DNA from: Mariniblastus sp.
GTDB taxonomy: Bacteria > Planctomycetota > Planctomycetia > Pirellulales > Pirellulaceae
Reading direction: 5' to 3'
NCBI GenBank assembly: GCA_022447555.1
Contig: JAKVBF010000010.1
Coordinates: 44,837-93,704, forward strand
Length of the DNA stretch: 48,868 bases
The notes under the pieces: model-generated
What the model saw: the letters and a program-made list of their open reading frames with translations, nothing else
What the model was told of the DNA's origin: nothing
Databases searched by the model: none
Position numbers and translations under genes: made by a program
Part shown: positions 1-9,928 of the stretch, piece by piece
Layout: each line of letters opens with the position of its first letter
How positions within the stretch are numbered: the stretch's first letter is position 1

Positions 1-1497
1 TCGAGGATCGACGGGCAACCGGCCAAGTTGGGCGCCCAGAGGTGAAAGTCGTCTCTGTGAATCGATGGCACCGATTTCGAACAACGTTTTGTAACCATCT
101 CGGATGGCGTCCGGGTGGGGCGGATCGATGAATGGAAATTCACTGATATTGCCCAGCTTGAGGACGAGAGTTTGCAGGATTACCGAAGCCAGATTGGTGC
201 GGCGGATTTCTGGCGTAGTGAATGCCGGTCGGGCAGTAAAGTCTTCCTCTGAATACAGCCTTAGGCAGATGCCAGGGCCTACTCGGCCGCAGCGACCTGC
301 CCGTTGGTTTGCGCTGGCCTGAGAGATGGCTTCAATCGGCAATCGTTGTACCTTGCTACGTGGCGAGTACCGACTGATTCTTGCCGTTCCGGTATCAATT
401 ACAAAGCGGATACCGGGAACGGTGATCGACGATTCCGCAACATTGGTTGCGAGTACGATTCTGCGATGAGGGTTCTCTTTGAAAATTAGGTTTTGCTGAT
501 CCGTGGAAAGTCGCGCGTAAAGCGGTAAGATGTCGGTTTGTCTGCCCGGGAGTGACGCCCCTTTCAGTTTTCGGCTTACGATTCGAATATCATTTTCTGT
601 CGGAAGGAAAATGAGCATGTCCCCAGAATCAATCCGTGAGAGTTCCTGAACCGCATCAATGACGGCATCGTTCTCATCGGTATCAGCCGAGATGTCGAGG
701 TAGCGGGTGTCTACAGGGAAGGTTCGGCCCTCCACATTGATGACGGGTGCCGGCCGGTCGAGGTGGAATGTGAAATGCTCGGCAAAGCGTTTCGTATCAA
801 TCGTGGCCGATGTGATGATAATCCGCAAATCGGGTCGTTTGGGAAGAATTCGACGTATGAAACCCAGTAAAAAATCGATGTTAAGCGATCGCTCGTGTGC
901 TTCATCAATAATGATCAGATCGTATTGGTCAAGGAATCGATCATTTTGCGTTTCGGCTAAAAGGATTCCATCGGTCATCAGTTTGATGTAGGTCTCACGA
1001 TTGGTCTTGTCGTCAAAACGAATTTTGAAACCGACCTGTTGACCGAGCGGGGTTTTTAGTTGTTGGGCAATACGAGCAGCCACACCACGAGCCGCAATCC
1101 GGCGTGGCTGCGTGTGACCAATCATACCACGGGTCCCGAAGCCAGCTGCCAGCCCAATGAGCGGCAGTTGCGTTGATTTCCCGCTCCCGGTTTCGCCACT
1201 GATAACGACCACCTGATGGTCTCGCATAGCTTGGGTGATTTCGTCGCGACGCTCAAAGATAGGGAGGGTTTCATCTAGCTTAGTGATTGGGGACTGAGCC
1301 ACTCGCGTTTGTCGTATCTGACAGGACTCGCTTAGCTGCAATTGTGTTTGGTTTAACAGTTTTTGGAATTCATCAGATTTTAGCGAGCGATTTTTCAATT
1401 TCCGGATCGCTTGTCCGATCCGGAACTGATCTCGTTGCATACCTCCACGCAATTGGTCCGCAAGTCGAGCGATTTGTTGGCGGTTTAAATCGGGCAT
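1..1497 (-). CDS. hrpA: ATP-dependent RNA helicase HrpA, N-terminal part (3' end outside window)
   Basis: This reading frame is open from an ATG at 1497 to the left window edge: 499 codons, with the C-terminus missing. It is a DEAH-box helicase. Visible are the Walker A motif GETGSGKST at residues 101-109, DEAH at 198-201 (906-895), an SAT motif after it, and the motif VI sequence QRAGRCGR near residue 400. The first 80 residues form a charged N-terminal extension typical of HrpA. The family unwinds RNA; in E. coli HrpA resolves stalled ribosomes and processes mRNA. The gene faces away from csrA, with 267 bases between them. HrpB is the main alternative, but the N-terminal extension and the sequence around GFKIRF fit HrpA better. 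Confidence 0.93.
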   Translation of the reverse strand, partial: MPDLNRQQIARLADQLRGGMQRDQFRIGQAIRKLKNRSLKSDEFQKLLNQTQLQLSESCQIRQTRVAQSPITKLDETLPIFERRDEITQAMRDHQVVVISGETGSGKSTQLPLIGLAAGFGTRGMIGHTQPRRIAARGVAARIAQQLKTPLGQQVGFKIRFDDKTNRETYIKLMTDGILLAETQNDRFLDQYDLIIIDEAHERSLNIDFLLGFIRRILPKRPDLRIIITSATIDTKRFAEHFTFHLDRPAPVINVEGRTFPVDTRYLDISADTDENDAVIDAVQELSRIDSGDMLIFLPTENDIRIVSRKLKGASLPGRQTDILPLYARLSTDQQNLIFKENPHRRIVLATNVAESSITVPGIRFVIDTGTARISRYSPRSKVQRLPIEAISQASANQRAGRCGRVGPGICLRLYSEEDFTARPAFTTPEIRRTNLASVILQTLVLKLGNISEFPFIDPPHPDAIRDGYKTLFEIGAIDSQRRLSPLGAQLGRLPVDPR

Positions 1498-1713
1498 GGT
1501 TTTAATAAATGATTTTTTTTGTAAGCGTTGATTCGATAGAGCGTCCTCAGTCAAATCCTTGGGTACAAGATCGAAAATCATGTCCAGCGTAGTAAAGACT
1601 GTCGATTGTGCTAGCGAGGGAGATGTAAACTCAAGGACATTTCAGATTTTTTGTCTTTCTTTTGGTTGAGTGACCAGATGAGTCGGTCGACCCTCGAATA
1701 CTAGAAAGAACAA

Positions 1714-1758
1714 GGATGAGTTCCTGTTTGGATTACTGTCCCCCTAAGTCACCAGGAG
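1714..1758 (+). promoter_or_regulatory. Three GGA motifs including the Shine-Dalgarno, likely CsrA autoregulatory leader
   Basis: GGA triplets lie at 1714-1716, 1730-1732 and 1755-1757. The last is inside the AGGAG ribosome binding site (1754-1758), seven bases before the csrA start. CsrA proteins bind GGA in loops and block ribosome access, so this is the expected layout for csrA autoregulation. The motifs are seen; the regulation is inferred from the family. Confidence 0.4.
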
Positions 1759-1764
1759 AGAAGC

Positions 1765-1998
1765 ATGTTAGTTTTGTCACGCAAGAAAAACCAGTCAATC
1801 GTCCTCGATGGAAACATCTCTATTGAGATTCTCCAAATTAAGGGGAATATGATTCGCCTCGGAATTAACGCACCGAAGTCAGTACGTGTTTTGAGGGGCG
1901 AGCTGAAGCCGTTTGGAATGTCCGCCGAAGAGTCCGATGATGTGGTGAGCGATTATTCAATCGAAATCCACGACTCGGTTGTTTCAAAAGCGAGTTGA
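1765..1998 (+). CDS. csrA: Carbon storage regulator CsrA, paralogue 1 (77 aa)
   Basis: This is a small RNA-binding translational regulator. It begins with the family signature [14 protein letters not shown] and carries the beta-strand core IRLGINAPKSVRVLRGEL. Arg6 and the Arg following V-L near residue 44, the two main RNA contacts in the family, are present. The protein is 77 residues against about 61-65 for the usual length; the extra C-terminal tail is acidic and Ser-rich. The ATG follows a strong AGGAG at 7 bases. It stands alone, with no fliW or flagellar gene nearby. A second, more standard csrA lies at 28209-28406, so this copy may be the diverged one. Confidence 0.9.
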   Translation: MLVLSRKKNQSIVLDGNISIEILQIKGNMIRLGINAPKSVRVLRGELKPFGMSAEESDDVVSDYSIEIHDSVVSKAS

Positions 1999-2036
1999 AA
2001 CTCAAAAAATCTAGATTAGCGTAAAACTTAGCTTAA

Positions 2037-2060
2037 AACCGGTTGAATGAAAAACCGGTT
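2037..2060. repeat. AACCGGTT self-complementary repeat pair, possible hairpin between csrA and sucD
   Basis: The palindrome AACCGGTT occurs at 2037-2044 and again at 2053-2060. It can therefore form an 8-bp stem with an 8-base loop on either strand. It lies between the converging ends of csrA and sucD. No clear T-run follows, so it is at best a weak bidirectional terminator. Confidence 0.35.
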
Positions 2061-2267
2061 TGTCAGACCTTGGACGGTAATTATCCGTTCTGTGACTTCG
2101 AAAGATTGCCCATTGCTTAGTGCGCCAACTCGTTCAAATTAACGCTGATTTTGAGAACAAAAATGGAAACCAGAAGGGAAGCTCAAGGCTTTGACGAAGC
2201 TCTGGTTTAGCTCCGGATCTCAGCGAATGTAGCCTTTGACAACGTTTATCTCGTCTCGGAAGACAAA

Positions 2268-3152
2268 TTAGGCGCTGGTCGCTTTTTCAATGGCTCGCTT
2301 CATAGCAGCACCCATGTCGGCTGGGCTTTGAGCCACTTCGATTCCGGCGGCTTCCATCGCCGCCATTTTTTCAGCAGCCGTCCCTTTGCCACCACTGATG
2401 ATCGCACCGGCGTGTCCCATTCTTTTTCCGGGGGGGGCTGTACGGCCCGCAATGAATGCGGCGACCGGTTTGGTGACATATTCCGCCGCGTAGGCTGCAG
2501 CCTCTTCCTCGGCGGTCCCGCCAATTTCACCAATCATCAAGATTGCTTCGGTTTCATCGTCGGCTTCAAATAGTTTCAGGCAGTCAATAAAGGATGTGCC
2601 TACGATGGGGTCACCACCCAGCCCAACGCAAGTTGTTTGGCCGAGTCCGAGATTGGAGGTCTGCCAAACCGCCTCATACGTCAAGGTTCCACTCCGACTC
2701 ATGATTCCAACTTTTCCCTTTTGATGGATGTAGCCGGGCATGATTCCAATCTTGCATTCTTCGGCTGAGATCACGCCTGGGCAGTTAGGTCCGACTAACA
2801 CGCTATTCGAGGCCTGAACTCGCTCATTAACACGGACCATGTCCATGGCAGGGATTCCCTCGGTAATGGCGATGACGACTTCTATTCCTGCATCGATGGC
2901 TTCCAGAATGGCATCCGCAGCAAAGGGAGGCGGCACGAAAATCATGGTGGCATTGGCTCCAGTCGCTGCGACGGCCTCACCGCAGGTGTCGAAAACAGGA
3001 AGTCCTTCAATGGTTTGCCCACCTTTTCCAGGCGTGACACCGCCTACCATTTTGGTGCCATATTCAAGGCAGCCTTTAGTGTGGAATTCTCCAACACTTC
3101 CAGTAATGCCTTGGCAAATCACTTTTGTATCTGAATTAATTAGGATGCTCAT
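2268..3152 (-). CDS. sucD: Succinyl-CoA synthetase alpha subunit (294 aa)
   Basis: This subunit of the TCA-cycle enzyme converts succinyl-CoA, phosphate and NDP to succinate, CoA and NTP. It has the CoA-binding Rossmann start ([10 protein letters not shown]), the conserved GPNCPG and, in KRMGHAGAI, the active-site His at residue 247 that is phosphorylated. The length of 294 matches the family. I chose the ATG at 3152 ([10 protein letters not shown]) over an in-frame TTG 15 bases upstream because family members begin here. Neither start has a strong Shine-Dalgarno. The gene follows sucC by 60 bases on the same strand, so the two are probably one transcript from the promoter at 4490-4518. Confidence 0.96.
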   Translation of the reverse strand: MSILINSDTKVICQGITGSVGEFHTKGCLEYGTKMVGGVTPGKGGQTIEGLPVFDTCGEAVAATGANATMIFVPPPFAADAILEAIDAGIEVVIAITEGIPAMDMVRVNERVQASNSVLVGPNCPGVISAEECKIGIMPGYIHQKGKVGIMSRSGTLTYEAVWQTSNLGLGQTTCVGLGGDPIVGTSFIDCLKLFEADDETEAILMIGEIGGTAEEEAAAYAAEYVTKPVAAFIAGRTAPPGKRMGHAGAIISGGKGTAAEKMAAMEAAGIEVAQSPADMGAAMKRAIEKATSA

Positions 3153-3212
3153 AGCGGTATCAATCAAGGAATATAGTTGGCTGATTTAAAAACGTGATAT
3201 CAAGTGCGGCGC

Positions 3213-4406
3213 TCATGCCGGTTGTGAAAGTGTGGCGACTACTTTTTTAGCGGCATCACTCAGATCGGTTGCTGTGATTAATTGCACGTCCGAATCTTCT
3301 AAAATTTTTCGGCCTTTTTCGACTTCGGTTCCTTCAAGTCGAACGACCAAGGGCACTTCGAATCCTACTGATTTAGCCGCAGCGACGATTGCTTCGGCAA
3401 TGGTCGAGCATTTCATGATGCCACCAAAAATATTAACCAGCACCGCTTTAACGTGTTTGTCCGAAAGAATGATTCGAAAGGCCTCGGTAACTTGCTGTTC
3501 ATTGGCGCCCCCCCCCACGTCAAGGAAGTTTGCAGGCTCCCCGCCGTGAAGTTTGATGATATCCATGGTGCTCATGGCCAGTCCAGCACCGTTGACGAGA
3601 CAACCGATGTTGCCCTCCAGTTTGACGTAGCTTAGTCCGGCGTCCGAGGCCTTCACTTCTGACGCTTCTTCTTCGTTAAGATCCCGCATGCCGACAATAT
3701 CCGAGTGACGGAACATGGCGTTTTCATCAAAATTGATTTTTGAATCCAAGGCTACTAGATCGCCTTCATTCGTAACGACCAATGGGTTGATTTCCATCAA
3801 GCTGCAATCCAGTTCGACGAACATGCGACAGAGTGCTTTCATGAATTTATCAGCTGCTCGAACCGACTTGCCGGTTATGCCAAGTTGTTTACAGAGTTTC
3901 CGAACCTGAAAGCTTTCAATCCCTTGTGCCGGATCAAAATGCTCTTTGAAAATTTTCTCAGGTGTTTCATGGGCTACTTTTTCGATTTCGACGCCACCCT
4001 CTTGGCTGCACATCAATACAGGCATCGCAGCAGCGCGATCCAAAACGATTCCGAGGTAGAGTTCTCGGGCGATGTCGCAACCTGCTTCGATCAATACTTG
4101 ATTGACACGTTTTCCTTCGGGACCTGTTTGGATGGTGACGAGGTGATTCCCAAGCATTTGTTCGGCGACTTCCATCGCCTCTTTGGCTGATTTCACAAGC
4201 TGAACGCCATGTTGATCTGGATTTTCGATAAACGTGCCTTTACCTCGTCCACCGGCGTGGATTTGAGCCTTTACGACTGCCACGGGGCATCCGAGTTGTT
4301 CGAATGCTTCAGCAGCTTGATTGGTGTTGGTAACAACTTGGTTGTCGAGAACGGTAACACCAAATTTGGCAAATAACTGTTTCCCTTGAAACTCATGGAT
4401 TTTCAT
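3213..4406 (-). CDS. sucC: Succinyl-CoA synthetase beta subunit (397 aa)
   Basis: This is the ATP-grasp subunit of succinyl-CoA synthetase, which binds the nucleotide and succinate and pairs with SucD. It starts [17 protein letters not shown], has the ATP-grasp stretch [13 protein letters not shown] near residue 45, SLMEINPL in the metal and nucleotide site, and the C-terminal NIFGGIMKC motif. The length of 397 is close to the usual 388-400. It is the first gene of the sucCD operon. Whether it uses ATP or GTP cannot be read from the sequence by eye. Confidence 0.97.
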   Translation of the reverse strand: MKIHEFQGKQLFAKFGVTVLDNQVVTNTNQAAEAFEQLGCPVAVVKAQIHAGGRGKGTFIENPDQHGVQLVKSAKEAMEVAEQMLGNHLVTIQTGPEGKRVNQVLIEAGCDIARELYLGIVLDRAAAMPVLMCSQEGGVEIEKVAHETPEKIFKEHFDPAQGIESFQVRKLCKQLGITGKSVRAADKFMKALCRMFVELDCSLMEINPLVVTNEGDLVALDSKINFDENAMFRHSDIVGMRDLNEEEASEVKASDAGLSYVKLEGNIGCLVNGAGLAMSTMDIIKLHGGEPANFLDVGGGANEQQVTEAFRIILSDKHVKAVLVNIFGGIMKCSTIAEAIVAAAKSVGFEVPLVVRLEGTEVEKGRKILEDSDVQLITATDLSDAAKKVVATLSQPA

Positions 4407-4726
4407 TGATCGTATCCGGTTCGATTCGCAAGTACTGTGAGAAAGGAGTGAGGAAGCCGACCTCGAAGGTGGCGTTTTTTACGGCGATGATTATCGTCCA
4501 GCTTTTTTAAGGGGTCAACCGTCATTTGAGCCGAACAACCGGTTATCCGTTAGAAGCTGCTAAACCCAATCACGCCACATTTGTAGCGGGGTCTCATGAG
4601 GAAAGGGGAAACGGGGGAAGTGGATTGGGCATCCTAGGAGCGGGCGGGCAACTAACACATTGCCCGTGATAGAGAGGTATTACGAAGAATCGCGATCATC
4701 TGTGTGAGGGATCAGGGACTCAGGAT
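4407..4726. other. Intergenic region upstream of sucC
   Basis: No convincing gene lies here. The stretch holds the sucCD promoter (4490-4518) and a leader of about 77 bases. From 4560 to 4726 I see only G-rich non-coding sequence before the 3' end of the next minus-strand gene. Confidence 0.5.
4490..4518 (-). promoter_or_regulatory. Sigma-70-type promoter for sucCD
   Basis: Read on the minus strand, a -35 box TTGACC (4518-4513) is followed by a 17-base spacer and a -10 box GATAAT (4495-4490). Each box matches the consensus at five of six positions. The predicted start is near 4483, about 77 bases before the sucC ATG. Confidence 0.6.
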
Positions 4727-5305
4727 TCACCGCGCGTATTTTTGTGGGAGCGAAGGCAAGCGGCGAAGGGGTAAAGGAGTTTCATCGACTTCATTAGGTG
4801 CCTTGAGGCCGTTGGCGGGCGAGACATTAGGCTGGACGGTTGCTGTTATTTCGTCGGTCATTAGACGAGGGATTGAGGGAATGCCAGCGATGGCGATTTC
4901 TACCTCGGGAGTTGTCATCTGTTGTTGGCTAGGATGAGATTGGATCAAATTGTGTTTCTGGATCGGTGCGAGATTTTCCAATTTAACCATCTTGCGTGGG
5001 GTGTTTTGCGGTAGCCGGGGCAATGATCTTATCTGAAGAAGACGGGTCTTGCTAAGGTGCGGGGCGACCTCCGAGTGGGGGGGCGCGAAAAAGTTATTGT
5101 GGGTTGGCTGAGGTGACGAATTGACCAAAGTTTCAGTAGCTGAGGAATGCGTGTTCCGACGGCCCCTGAGTTCTCCGGGAACCTTATCTGGAGTTCCTGA
5201 GTTGGAACGGGATGGCGGAAGAAATGCGAAAATGGTTGTAGCGACCATGGTCGTCAAAACGACGAGCTCTGGCCAAAACCAGTTGGTTTGCTTGATTCCT
5301 TGCAT
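4727..5305 (-). CDS. Unknown membrane-anchored Pro-rich protein (192 aa)
   Basis: I do not recognise a family. The protein starts MQGIKQTNWFWPE and then has one hydrophobic segment at about residues 13-30, which reads as a membrane anchor or uncleaved signal. The remaining 160 residues are low in hydrophobics and rich in Pro, Ser, Thr and Asn, with short repeated Leu/Pro patches (RSLPRLPQ, RRLPSLPQ). This suggests a disordered extracytoplasmic tail. There is no catalytic motif. It sits alone between sucC and a sulfatase on the same strand. The ATG is preceded only by a weak purine stretch. It may be a lineage-specific envelope protein, or less likely a spurious frame. Confidence 0.5.
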   Translation of the reverse strand: MQGIKQTNWFWPELVVLTTMVATTIFAFLPPSRSNSGTPDKVPGELRGRRNTHSSATETLVNSSPQPTHNNFFAPPHSEVAPHLSKTRLLQIRSLPRLPQNTPRKMVKLENLAPIQKHNLIQSHPSQQQMTTPEVEIAIAGIPSIPRLMTDEITATVQPNVSPANGLKAPNEVDETPLPLRRLPSLPQKYAR

Positions 5306-5623
5306 GTTGTCTCGGTGGGACGCGTTCTAAATCCTATGTAGCACCGAATGGGCGCGCATTTCCTATTAAAGTGATCGTGCCGAATGAGAGGGTCAGCGTA
5401 GTTTGGCTTTTCAAATGACAGTTACGTGATGCAAGCCAGTAAATTCGGTCGTACCGATTGTGCGGATTATGACGGCAGCCTAGAGGCTTACCCGAACGAT
5501 CAGTGGACCGGTTTAGGCTCGCTAATTCACGGTTACATCACCGCCCATGAAGTATTTTGGGAGACGGACGTCAGGGTGACTATGCAGGAGGGATCTTGCC
5601 CAATCCGCAAACTTTAACAGTTG
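5306..5623. other. Intergenic region, no recognised feature
   Basis: This 318-base stretch separates the unknown membrane protein from the sulfatase. A 63-codon frame on the plus strand (5426-5617) has no similarity I recognise and no good ribosome binding site. I see no clear hairpin or promoter. Confidence 0.4.
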
Positions 5624-7111
5624 CTATTTTCGTGTTAGGGGAGTTTCCATTAGCTCAATGGCTGCTTTTTCAGCCGCCGCATCAAACTCTGGGTTGGCCT
5701 TGCTGGGAATAGGGGCTTTGATTTCCGTTTGCCAATCTTTCAACCGATTCAATAGTTCTTTGGTTTTGCTGGGTGACGTCTGAGCAAGGTTTTTCGTTTC
5801 GCCAGGATCTTGTTTAAGATTGTACAATTCGAGACCGCCGTCCTCAAAATACTGGTGTAATTTCCAATTCCCGCGTCGGATCACACTGCAGGGGCGAGTT
5901 CGAAACAATGGATCTCGTTGTTCGTCATAGACCTGGGCGTAGGATTGCAGGTAGGCAGGAAAGTGCCAAAACAGTGATCGTGTTTCTTGGGGCCCAGGTT
6001 GACCTTGGAAAAGAGGGACAAGACTGATTCCATCTAGCGGTTGATTGACGGGCAGTGGAGCGCTGCCGATTTCACATAATGTAGGATAGAGATCCACGCC
6101 AGTGATAGGTTCCGAATTGGTCTGGCTCGGTTTTACAATGCCGGGCCAATTAACAAAAAAAGGGACCCGGATGCCTCCCTCGTAGTAGGTCCCTTTATAG
6201 CCTTTAAGGGGCGCCATATCGGTCGCCGGCCCATAACCTCCGTTGTCGGAATAGAAAAGCACAATGGTTTTGGATGTTAACTCCAGCTCGTCCAGTCGTT
6301 GCATGATTCGGCCAATGCCGTCGTCGACCGCTTGAATCATGGTGGCCATTTTTATGTTTTGGTGCAACGTGCCCGGTGCCTTGCTGGCGTACTTTGGGAC
6401 CAACTCTTTTTTGGGCTGGATCGGAGTATGGACTGCAAAGTGAGTCAGGTACAGGCACCAATGGCGTTCCTGATTAGACTCAATGAAGCGAATGGCTTCG
6501 TTAGAGAGGCGATCGGTTAAGTACTCATTGGCTGGAGCGTCTGCCAGACCCGGTGCGTTGCCGTGTGGCGGGTAGTAACCTTTGGGCGGGCCTCCAGACT
6601 GTGTGCCACCGATGTTGACATCAAAACCGTAAGGCAGGGGATTTTTACTGAGATGCCACTTTCCCATGGTCGCCGTTCGATAACCGACCGCCTGCAGTTG
6701 GTTGGCCCAAGTACGGATGTTTGGGGATAGGGTTTTTGTTCCCGCGATATGTTCGAGACGCCGATGTTTGGATTTTCCACGTGGAGTAATCCCGACGTTA
6801 AAGATCTCGTGTCGCGGCGTGTATTGGCCTGACAACAGAGAGGCTCGTGCTGGAGCGCAGTTCGCGGCGCAGGAATAAGCATTCGTGAAGACCATACCGC
6901 CTTTGGCGAGTCGATCAAGGTGCGGTGTTTCATAAAAGTCCGAGCCCATATAACCCGTGTCGCGCCAACCGAAATCATCCAGATAAATAAATAAAATATT
7001 GGGTTGCTCCGCCATGGTCTGGTTGCTCGCCCCGGCAATCATGGCCATTGCCATGAATAGTGCAGCTTCAGTCCACTTGGTTTTTAATGGCCTCGTTTTT
7101 AATAGTCTCAT
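5624..7111 (-). CDS. Secreted arylsulfatase-family sulfatase (495 aa)
   Basis: This is a type I sulfatase that would hydrolyse sulfate esters, probably on polysaccharides, after export. The ATG at 7111 gives a signal peptide (residues about 16-33, ending near TMAEQ). The enzyme core follows at once: NILFIYLDD supplies the metal-binding Asp pair (45-46), and CAPARASLLSG holds the Cys85 that a formylglycine-generating enzyme would convert. KWHLSK and the later SDNGG are further metal and sulfate-site motifs. An in-frame upstream ATG at 7201 would place 30 extra residues before the signal peptide, so I rejected it. The substrate is unknown. Large sulfatase sets are typical of marine planctomycetes. 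No maturase or glycosidase is adjacent. Confidence 0.93.
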   Translation of the reverse strand: MRLLKTRPLKTKWTEAALFMAMAMIAGASNQTMAEQPNILFIYLDDFGWRDTGYMGSDFYETPHLDRLAKGGMVFTNAYSCAANCAPARASLLSGQYTPRHEIFNVGITPRGKSKHRRLEHIAGTKTLSPNIRTWANQLQAVGYRTATMGKWHLSKNPLPYGFDVNIGGTQSGGPPKGYYPPHGNAPGLADAPANEYLTDRLSNEAIRFIESNQERHWCLYLTHFAVHTPIQPKKELVPKYASKAPGTLHQNIKMATMIQAVDDGIGRIMQRLDELELTSKTIVLFYSDNGGYGPATDMAPLKGYKGTYYEGGIRVPFFVNWPGIVKPSQTNSEPITGVDLYPTLCEIGSAPLPVNQPLDGISLVPLFQGQPGPQETRSLFWHFPAYLQSYAQVYDEQRDPLFRTRPCSVIRRGNWKLHQYFEDGGLELYNLKQDPGETKNLAQTSPSKTKELLNRLKDWQTEIKAPIPSKANPEFDAAAEKAAIELMETPLTRK

Positions 7112-7375
7112 TAGGCATCGGTCCCGATAATAAAATAGATTTTCATAATATTCTTGTCGCACGGTTGGCGGCCAGCATTTTAGCAAACACATTGATATCA
7201 TGTTCGGTGAAAGCCTGATTCCATTGCTTTACTGGGTTCCCCCGTGAAGCGGCGGATTTACCTCTCGGATACGTCCCTTGGTCCGCTGTTTCCCGTGTTT
7301 TAGGGTAATTACATTGAATGAAGGTTGCGAATGTTCGTGACATGCCGTTAGGTAAAATTGACAGGAGAACAAGAC

Positions 7376-9388
7376 TTGATCCCTCGAAAAACTCTGTTTG
7401 GTAATCCCGAACGCAGCTCCGCGCGGCTCAGTCCACAAGGGACTCACTTGGCCTATCTCGCGCCCAGCGATGGGGTCATGAACGTTTGGGTTATGAAAAT
7501 AACTAAATCGGGTGCGTCGTGCGACACTCTACCGGTTGCGGTGACTCACGATCGAACCACTGGGATTCGTGAGTTTTTTTGGTCCCACACGAGTCGGCAC
7601 ATTTTGTATTTACAGGACGAGAATGGAGATGAAGACTATCACCTTTATTCGGTGCCTCTGGAATCCTCGGCTAATGGGCAAATAGAATATGGTGAGGTGA
7701 TCGATCTGACACCCTTTAAGGGTATTGCCGCGCAGGTCGTCCACGTTAGCGCCCAATGCCCTACCGAAATACTGGTTGGTATCAATGATCGAGATCAGCA
7801 CTGGTTCCATGACGTTTACCGAATCAATGTTGAGACGGGCGCCCGAGCGATCGTCTATCAGAATAATCAATTCGTAGGCTTTGTCGCAGATGACGAGCTA
7901 AAGCTTCGTGTGGCTGTTGCGTTTACGCCTACGAGTGAAATGGTGTTGTGTCGTCCCGATGGTGATGAGGATTCCGGCTGGTCACCTTTGATGACCATTG
8001 GATCTGAGGATGTTTTGACGACTAGGCCCGTCGGTTTAGACAAGCATGGTGATTCGTTGTACCTGCTCGATAGTCGCGGTCGTAACACCGCAGCCTTGAA
8101 AAAAGTGGAGCTTGAAACCGGCGAAGAATCGCTAATTTTCGCCACGGACAAGGCGGATGTGGATGGAATCATGATTCATCCGACCGAGAAGACCATTCAG
8201 GCGGTTTCCTATACTTACGATCGTGAAAAACACGAATTTCTCGATCCGAGAATGAAGTCATCGTTTGACGCCCTGACCCTTTTTCAAGAGCGTGAAATTG
8301 GTCGGGAGGCAGAGATCGACGTGACCAGTCGCTCACTGGACGATACTCTTTGGACCGTAGCCTTTGCGTCCGACAATGGCCCCGTCCGTTATTACACTTA
8401 CGGAACCGAGGAGGGTGACCTTCAATTTCTATTCATGGATCGCCCCGAGCTGGATCAAGTCCCATTGGCTAGAATGCATCCAGTGATGATCCCATCGCGA
8501 GATGGTTTAGAGATGGTCAGTTATCTCAGCTTGCCTTTGAGTTCAGACCCGAAAGAAACGGGTCGCCCAACGCAACCCTTGCCGATGGTGCTGCTGGTTC
8601 ATGGAGGGCCGTGGGCTAGAGACTATTGGGGGTTTAATTCACTGCATCAATTATTGTCGGATCGAGGCTATGCCGTTCTCTCGGTAAACTACCGGGGCTC
8701 GACCGGCTTTGGAAAAGATTTTATCAATGCGGCCAACCTCGAGTGGGCTGGCAAAATGCATGATGATTTGCTGGATGCAACTGGCTGGGCAGTCGATCAG
8801 AATATCGCGATTGTTGATAAGATCGCCATCGTTGGAGGTAGTTACGGAGGTTATGCCTCTTTGGTTGGCCTAACGTTCACACCCGAGGCCTTTGCCTGTG
8901 GCGTGGATATTGTCGGCCCTAGTAATTTGATCAGCCTGATGGAGAATCCACCGCCCTACTGGATGCCCATCATGCCGTTAATGCAACAGCGTGTTGGTGA
9001 TTTCACGACTGCCGAGGGGCGAGAATTTTTGGAGTCTCGTTCGCCTCTGTTTCATATCGAGAAAATTTGTCGTCCGCTATTGATTGGACAAGGAGCTCAG
9101 GATCCGAGGGTCAAGCAGGCCGAATCAGATCAGGTCGTGGCCGCAATGCGAGAAAAAGAGATTCCGGTCACTTATTTGCTTTACCCCGACGAGGGTCACG
9201 GCTTTGACCGGCCCGCCAACAACCTCTCCTTTTTTGCCGTAAGCGAAGCATTTCTGGCGGAGCACTTGGGAGGATTGTATGAACCGATCGGGACCGATTT
9301 CGATGGGGCTAACTTTAGCGTTCAAGCTGGCATCAACGGGGTCCCAGGCCTAGAGCTGGGGATGCAAATCCAGAAGCTCAATTCCTAG
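7376..9388 (+). CDS. Prolyl oligopeptidase-family (S9) serine peptidase (670 aa)
   Basis: An N-terminal beta-propeller (residues about 10-370, with repeated blade strands such as RLSPQGTHLAYL) is followed by an alpha/beta hydrolase domain. The catalytic triad is visible: Ser489 in GGSYGGYA, Asp576 in GAQDPRV and His608 in DEGHGF. The family cleaves oligopeptides, often from the N-terminus (acylaminoacyl or dipeptidyl types). I chose the TTG at 7376 because AGGAG lies 7-8 bases before it and the product then begins LIPRKTLFGNP, as relatives do. A TTG at 7358 lies before that Shine-Dalgarno. There is no signal peptide, so it is probably cytoplasmic. Confidence 0.93.
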   Translation: MIPRKTLFGNPERSSARLSPQGTHLAYLAPSDGVMNVWVMKITKSGASCDTLPVAVTHDRTTGIREFFWSHTSRHILYLQDENGDEDYHLYSVPLESSANGQIEYGEVIDLTPFKGIAAQVVHVSAQCPTEILVGINDRDQHWFHDVYRINVETGARAIVYQNNQFVGFVADDELKLRVAVAFTPTSEMVLCRPDGDEDSGWSPLMTIGSEDVLTTRPVGLDKHGDSLYLLDSRGRNTAALKKVELETGEESLIFATDKADVDGIMIHPTEKTIQAVSYTYDREKHEFLDPRMKSSFDALTLFQEREIGREAEIDVTSRSLDDTLWTVAFASDNGPVRYYTYGTEEGDLQFLFMDRPELDQVPLARMHPVMIPSRDGLEMVSYLSLPLSSDPKETGRPTQPLPMVLLVHGGPWARDYWGFNSLHQLLSDRGYAVLSVNYRGSTGFGKDFINAANLEWAGKMHDDLLDATGWAVDQNIAIVDKIAIVGGSYGGYASLVGLTFTPEAFACGVDIVGPSNLISLMENPPPYWMPIMPLMQQRVGDFTTAEGREFLESRSPLFHIEKICRPLLIGQGAQDPRVKQAESDQVVAAMREKEIPVTYLLYPDEGHGFDRPANNLSFFAVSEAFLAEHLGGLYEPIGTDFDGANFSVQAGINGVPGLELGMQIQKLNS

Positions 9389-9441
9389 AAACGCCTCTTG
9401 GGACAAACCTTGCCGGTCGCCTTGGCGGTTACGCGAAATCA

Positions 9442-9786
9442 TTAAGAAGTTTCTTTGTTACCATCTCCTCCGGGCCAATCCGCTCCGCAGGCCCAACAGA
9501 TGGCAAACCCTTCGTCGACTTCTTCGCCGCAATGACATGTCCATGCAGGAACGGTTTCCTCTGTATCATCGGATTCAATGTTTTCCAGCAGTTCGCGAGC
9601 TTTTTCAAATAGGTCACGGCGAACAACTAATTGAAAGGCGGCGTCATTGCTTAGACCACCAAATCCGGCTGTTTCCGAACCGAGGACTTTCGCATCAACC
9701 CCACCTGCGTCGAGTACCGAACGTGCCAGATGAGCCTCGTCTTCGAACTCATAAACTTGAGCGATTACTAATTCTTCGGGATTCAT
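9442..9786 (-). CDS. DUF2007-type protein with C-terminal zinc ribbon (114 aa)
   Basis: The first 70 residues (VIAQVYEFEDEAHLARSVLD and on) look like the putative signal-transducing DUF2007 fold, in which an inter-strand helix follows the sentence-like pattern of residue spans seen in that family. The C-terminus has CHCGEEVDEG and CWACG, two CxC/CxxC knuckles that make a four-Cys zinc ribbon. The length fits a small cytoplasmic protein. The function of the family is unknown. It faces the end of the S9 peptidase gene and diverges from the M28 peptidase gene. The upstream Shine-Dalgarno is weak. Confidence 0.75.
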   Translation of the reverse strand: MNPEELVIAQVYEFEDEAHLARSVLDAGGVDAKVLGSETAGFGGLSNDAAFQLVVRRDLFEKARELLENIESDDTEETVPAWTCHCGEEVDEGFAICWACGADWPGGDGNKETS

Positions 9787-9928
9787 CTTGAAGGTTCCGT
9801 ACGGGGCTTTGAATTCAAGGCATCGACGATTGGGAATATCTTCGAACGTTTATTGCGGTTTTTCAACCAGCCGCACAAAGGGTCAATAACCATTACAATA
9901 CGAAGCGAAGAAAACAATAAAGTCAATA

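Noticed and set aside
1498-1764. Search for a csrA 1 promoter in this gap
   Set aside because: Only weak boxes such as TTGAGT near 1665 were found, with no good -10 at the right distance.
3153-3167. TTG start of sucD at 3167
   Set aside because: Adds five residues not seen in relatives; ATG 3152 matches the family start.
5426-5617. 63-codon frame on the plus strand between the unknown membrane protein and the sulfatase
   Set aside because: No ribosome site, no similarity recognised and low conservation expected; left as intergenic.
7112-7343. Upstream start of the sulfatase (ATG 7201) and small minus-strand frames before it
   Set aside because: They would put 30 or more residues ahead of a clear signal peptide; the ATG at 7111 fits better.
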